Positions 6,754-8,562 of a stretch of DNA of 8,562 nt are shown piece after piece. Under the pieces are notes generated by a model, which worked only from the letters and a program-made list of their open reading frames with translations, did not search any database and was not told the DNA's origin. The translations under genes and the position numbers were made by a program. The stretch is from JAWXBK01 sp034439975 (GTDB lineage: Bacteria; Pseudomonadota; Alphaproteobacteria; Dongiales; Dongiaceae): assembly GCA_034439975.1 (NCBI GenBank), contig JAWXBK010000096.1, positions 1 to 8,562 on the forward strand, read 5' to 3'. Each line of letters opens with the position of its first letter. The stretch's first letter is position 1.

Positions 6754-7473
6754 ATGCGTATCTGGGCGAAACTCATGGTGATGGCAACGCTCGGCGCCGC
6801 GCCGGCGCAGGCAGCCGATGTGTTCGTCGACGAGTTCGACATCCCGGAGCTCGGCGAGAGCTGGATGGTGACCTCGCCGGATCCCAATAAATTCATTGTC
6901 GAGAATGGCACGCTGCTGGCGATCACCACGGGGCCCGGCAGCCTGGTCGATGCAACCGTGCCGAACCTGTTCCAGCTCGATCAGCCGATGCCGGAAGGCG
7001 ACTGGGCGATTACGGTGCAGTTCAGTGCCGAGTTCCAGACGTCGCGCGAGATGATTCTGGTGGGCCTCATGGAAGCGCCCGACCAGTATCTGATGGGCTC
7101 GGTCTTTACCGCAGGCGATCAGTATTACGGCTGGAGCATCAATGTCGGCGCTCACAAGAAGAACGGCGAAGAGGAGTCCACGTTCGCCCGCCAGTTGGCG
7201 AGCCTCGGCTGCAATGTCTGCGGTGCCGACCGGATGTTCCCGAATTTCGCCGAGACGATCGGCCAGCCGATCCAGCTTCGGATGGAAAAACGCGGCCGCC
7301 AGTATACCGTCAGTGCCAAGCTGACCGGCGAGGATCTGGACTGGGTCGTGCTGGAGAAGCTGACATTGCTGCGCGACGGCGGGATCCCGACGCTCTACGT
7401 CACGCAGAGCGAGAGCATCAACGGCGAATCGCTGTTCCTGATCGACTCGTTCCGCATCGAGGCGCTCGAATAG
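6754..7473 (+). CDS. Exported stand-alone paralogue of the VWA protein's C-terminal domain
   Basis: This is a 239-residue protein. The ATG at 6754 follows GGGAGGA (6741-6747) by six bases, and a signal peptide ends after AQA at residue 20. The mature chain aligns over its whole length with residues about 225-443 of the preceding VWA protein. Shared blocks include DEFD..EL...W...SPDPNKFIVENG (near 26-52), NLF.L...MPEGDW (71-84), YYGW (124-127), LASLGCNVC.AD.MF.NFA (149-166) and QPIQLR..K.GR.Y (171-184). The two cysteines of GCNVC (C153, C156) are the only ones in the mature protein and are both conserved, suggesting a disulfide or metal site. Nucleotide divergence shows the duplication is old. 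The 44-bp gap and same strand imply one transcript with the VWA gene. It probably folds as a concanavalin-like beta-sandwich and may bind a ligand such as glycan or protein; no catalytic residues can be named. Confidence 0.88.
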   Translation: MRIWAKLMVMATLGAAPAQAADVFVDEFDIPELGESWMVTSPDPNKFIVENGTLLAITTGPGSLVDATVPNLFQLDQPMPEGDWAITVQFSAEFQTSREMILVGLMEAPDQYLMGSVFTAGDQYYGWSINVGAHKKNGEEESTFARQLASLGCNVCGADRMFPNFAETIGQPIQLRMEKRGRQYTVSAKLTGEDLDWVVLEKLTLLRDGGIPTLYVTQSESINGESLFLIDSFRIEALE

Positions 7474-7486
7474 CGGGCGCGCCGGA

Positions 7487-7511
7487 GGCGAACGGCCGAA
7501 GCGCCGTCGCC
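7487..7511. terminator. GC hairpin between convergent genes, possible two-way terminator
   Basis: GGCGA plus CGGC (7487-7491, 7493-7496) can pair with GCCG plus TCGCC (7503-7506, 7507-7511), a 9-bp stem with one bulged A at 7492 and a 6-base loop (CGAAGC). It fills most of the 39-bp gap between the VWA operon and pip, where a terminator for both directions is expected. No T-run follows on either strand, so it is not a textbook intrinsic terminator. Confidence 0.42.
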
Positions 7512-7512
7512 C

Positions 7513-8460
7513 CTAAATCTCCCGCATCCGGTTGGTCGCCGCGATCAGCGCGGTGCGGATACCGTCTTCCATCGCCGAATGGCCGGCATCGGGAATGACG
7601 GTATAGCGCGCCTCGGGCCAGGCCTGGGTGAGTTCGTCGGCGGTCACGATCGGACAGACCAGGTCGTAACGCCCCTGCACGATCGAGGTCGGGATCTTGC
7701 GAATTTTCCCGATATTCTCGAACAGCGAATTCTCCGGCATGAAGATATCGTGGATGAAGTAATGCGCCTCGAGCCGCGCGAGCCCCTTGGCAAGACGCTC
7801 TTCCCGAAAAGCCGCGACCGTTTCCGGGCTCGGCATCAGGGTCATGTTCGAACCTTCATACTGGCTCCAGGCGCGCGCCGCCGGCATGTGCACGTTCGGA
7901 TCCGGATCGATCAGGCGCTTGTAAAAATTCGCGAGCAGGTCGCCGCGCTCGTCCGGCGGCAGATAGCCGGCAAAGGCGCGCCAGGCTTCCGGCGCGATCG
8001 CCCGCATGCCGTAGAGAAACCAGTTAATTTCGCTGCGCCGGCAGAGAAAGATGCCGCGCAGCACCAGCGACAATACGCGATCGGGATGCGCCTCGGCATA
8101 GGCGATCGACAAGGTCGAGCCCCAGGAACCGCCGAACACATGCCAGCGGTCGATGCCGAATTTCTGCCGCAATGTTTCGATGTCCTGAAGAAGAAGCGGC
8201 GTCGTGTTGTCGACGATCTCGCCGACCGGTTCGGAACGCCCGGCGCCGCGCTGGTCGAAGATCACGATGCGATAATGGGCGGGATCGAAGAAGCGCCGAT
8301 GCACCGGCCCGGCTCCGGCACCGGGGCCGCCATGCAAGAAGAGCACGGGCACGCCTTGCGGATTGCCGCATTGCTCCCAATAGAGACTATGGCGTCCGTC
8401 GACGGCGAAGTGGCCGCTGTCGAAGGGCTGGATTTCGGGATAAAATGGAATGCCTGCCAT
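7513..8460 (-). CDS. pip: Proline iminopeptidase (prolyl aminopeptidase), peptidase family S33
   Basis: This 315-residue alpha/beta hydrolase removes N-terminal proline from peptides in the cytoplasm; no signal peptide is present. Length and motifs are those of the family. The N-terminus reads FYPEIQPFDSGHFAVDGRHSLYWEQCGNPQG. HGGPG (43-47) forms the oxyanion hole, FDQRGAGRS follows at 68-76, GGSWGS holds the nucleophile S112, D266 in GRYDLVCP and H294 in DAGHS complete the triad. E202 (YEGSNMTL) and E231 (EAHYF) correspond in position to the glutamates that bind the substrate's amino group in the Serratia enzyme. The ATG at 8460 gives the family's usual N-terminus; a GGCGGA purine stretch lies about 5 bases upstream. 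The frame is open further upstream to the window edge, but those residues are low-complexity and not family-like. It is convergent with the VWA operon and probably functionally unrelated. Confidence 0.95.
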   Translation of the reverse strand: MAGIPFYPEIQPFDSGHFAVDGRHSLYWEQCGNPQGVPVLFLHGGPGAGAGPVHRRFFDPAHYRIVIFDQRGAGRSEPVGEIVDNTTPLLLQDIETLRQKFGIDRWHVFGGSWGSTLSIAYAEAHPDRVLSLVLRGIFLCRRSEINWFLYGMRAIAPEAWRAFAGYLPPDERGDLLANFYKRLIDPDPNVHMPAARAWSQYEGSNMTLMPSPETVAAFREERLAKGLARLEAHYFIHDIFMPENSLFENIGKIRKIPTSIVQGRYDLVCPIVTADELTQAWPEARYTVIPDAGHSAMEDGIRTALIAATNRMREI

Positions 8461-8534
8461 GACGGTCCGCCCTTGCCTCCGCTGTGCCGTTCCCGAGATC
8501 GCGCCGGACCCCAACGTCGGGCCCAACCCGGGCC

Positions 8535-8562
8535 CCGAATCGCTGGCCGAATCGCACCCCGA
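8535..8562. repeat. 12-bp tandem repeat (CCGAATCGC core) running off the window
   Basis: CCGAATCGC occurs at 8535-8543 and 8547-8555, and CCGA at 8559-8562 begins a third copy in the same 12-bp register before the sequence ends. The last three bases of each unit differ (TGG, ACC). Just before it, GGGCCC occurs twice (8519-8524, 8530-8535) and could form a small hairpin. The total array length cannot be seen. The 12-bp unit equals four codons, so it could be part of a repetitive coding region as well as a regulatory array upstream of pip. Confidence 0.5.

Overview
The window is GC-rich DNA with strong G/C bias at third codon positions, and its gene content fits a Gram-negative proteobacterium, most likely an alphaproteobacterium. 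That placement rests on base composition and general protein style only; there is no rRNA or marker gene. I see no tRNA, rRNA, CRISPR array or insertion sequence.

Layout from left to right. (1) The 3' end of a probable TetR-type regulator, cut by the window edge. (2) A short gap with a plausible sigma-70 promoter and a perfect 7-bp-arm palindrome at the predicted transcription start, leading into an exported 506-residue protein of unknown function. (3) On the opposite strand and convergent with it, a 1064-residue exported multidomain protein: signal peptide, charged coiled coil, acidic Ser/Thr-rich linker, beta-rich middle, and a C-terminus that looks like a papain/C39-type cysteine peptidase (Cys889, His1008, Asp1031). 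(4) A 259-bp divergent intergenic region. (5) A two-gene forward operon: an exported von Willebrand factor A (VWA) protein with an intact MIDAS and a C-terminal beta-sandwich-like domain, then a stand-alone exported copy of that same C-terminal domain. (6) Convergent with this operon, a proline iminopeptidase gene (pip), an ordinary housekeeping-type enzyme. (7) At the right edge, a 12-bp tandem repeat that runs off the window.

The four genes between about 350 and 7473 all begin with a signal peptide, so their products should act outside the cytoplasm. They are tied together by shared parts: the 506- and 1064-residue proteins carry the same G-x-W-x-D-x-[DN]-D-A motif beside coiled coils, and the VWA protein and its neighbour share a paralogous domain with an invariant G-C-N-x-C motif. 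The inference is an uncharacterised envelope or secreted module combining metal-dependent protein binding (VWA), a possible protease and two companion proteins. The individual gene calls are firm; the idea that they form one system is a hypothesis.
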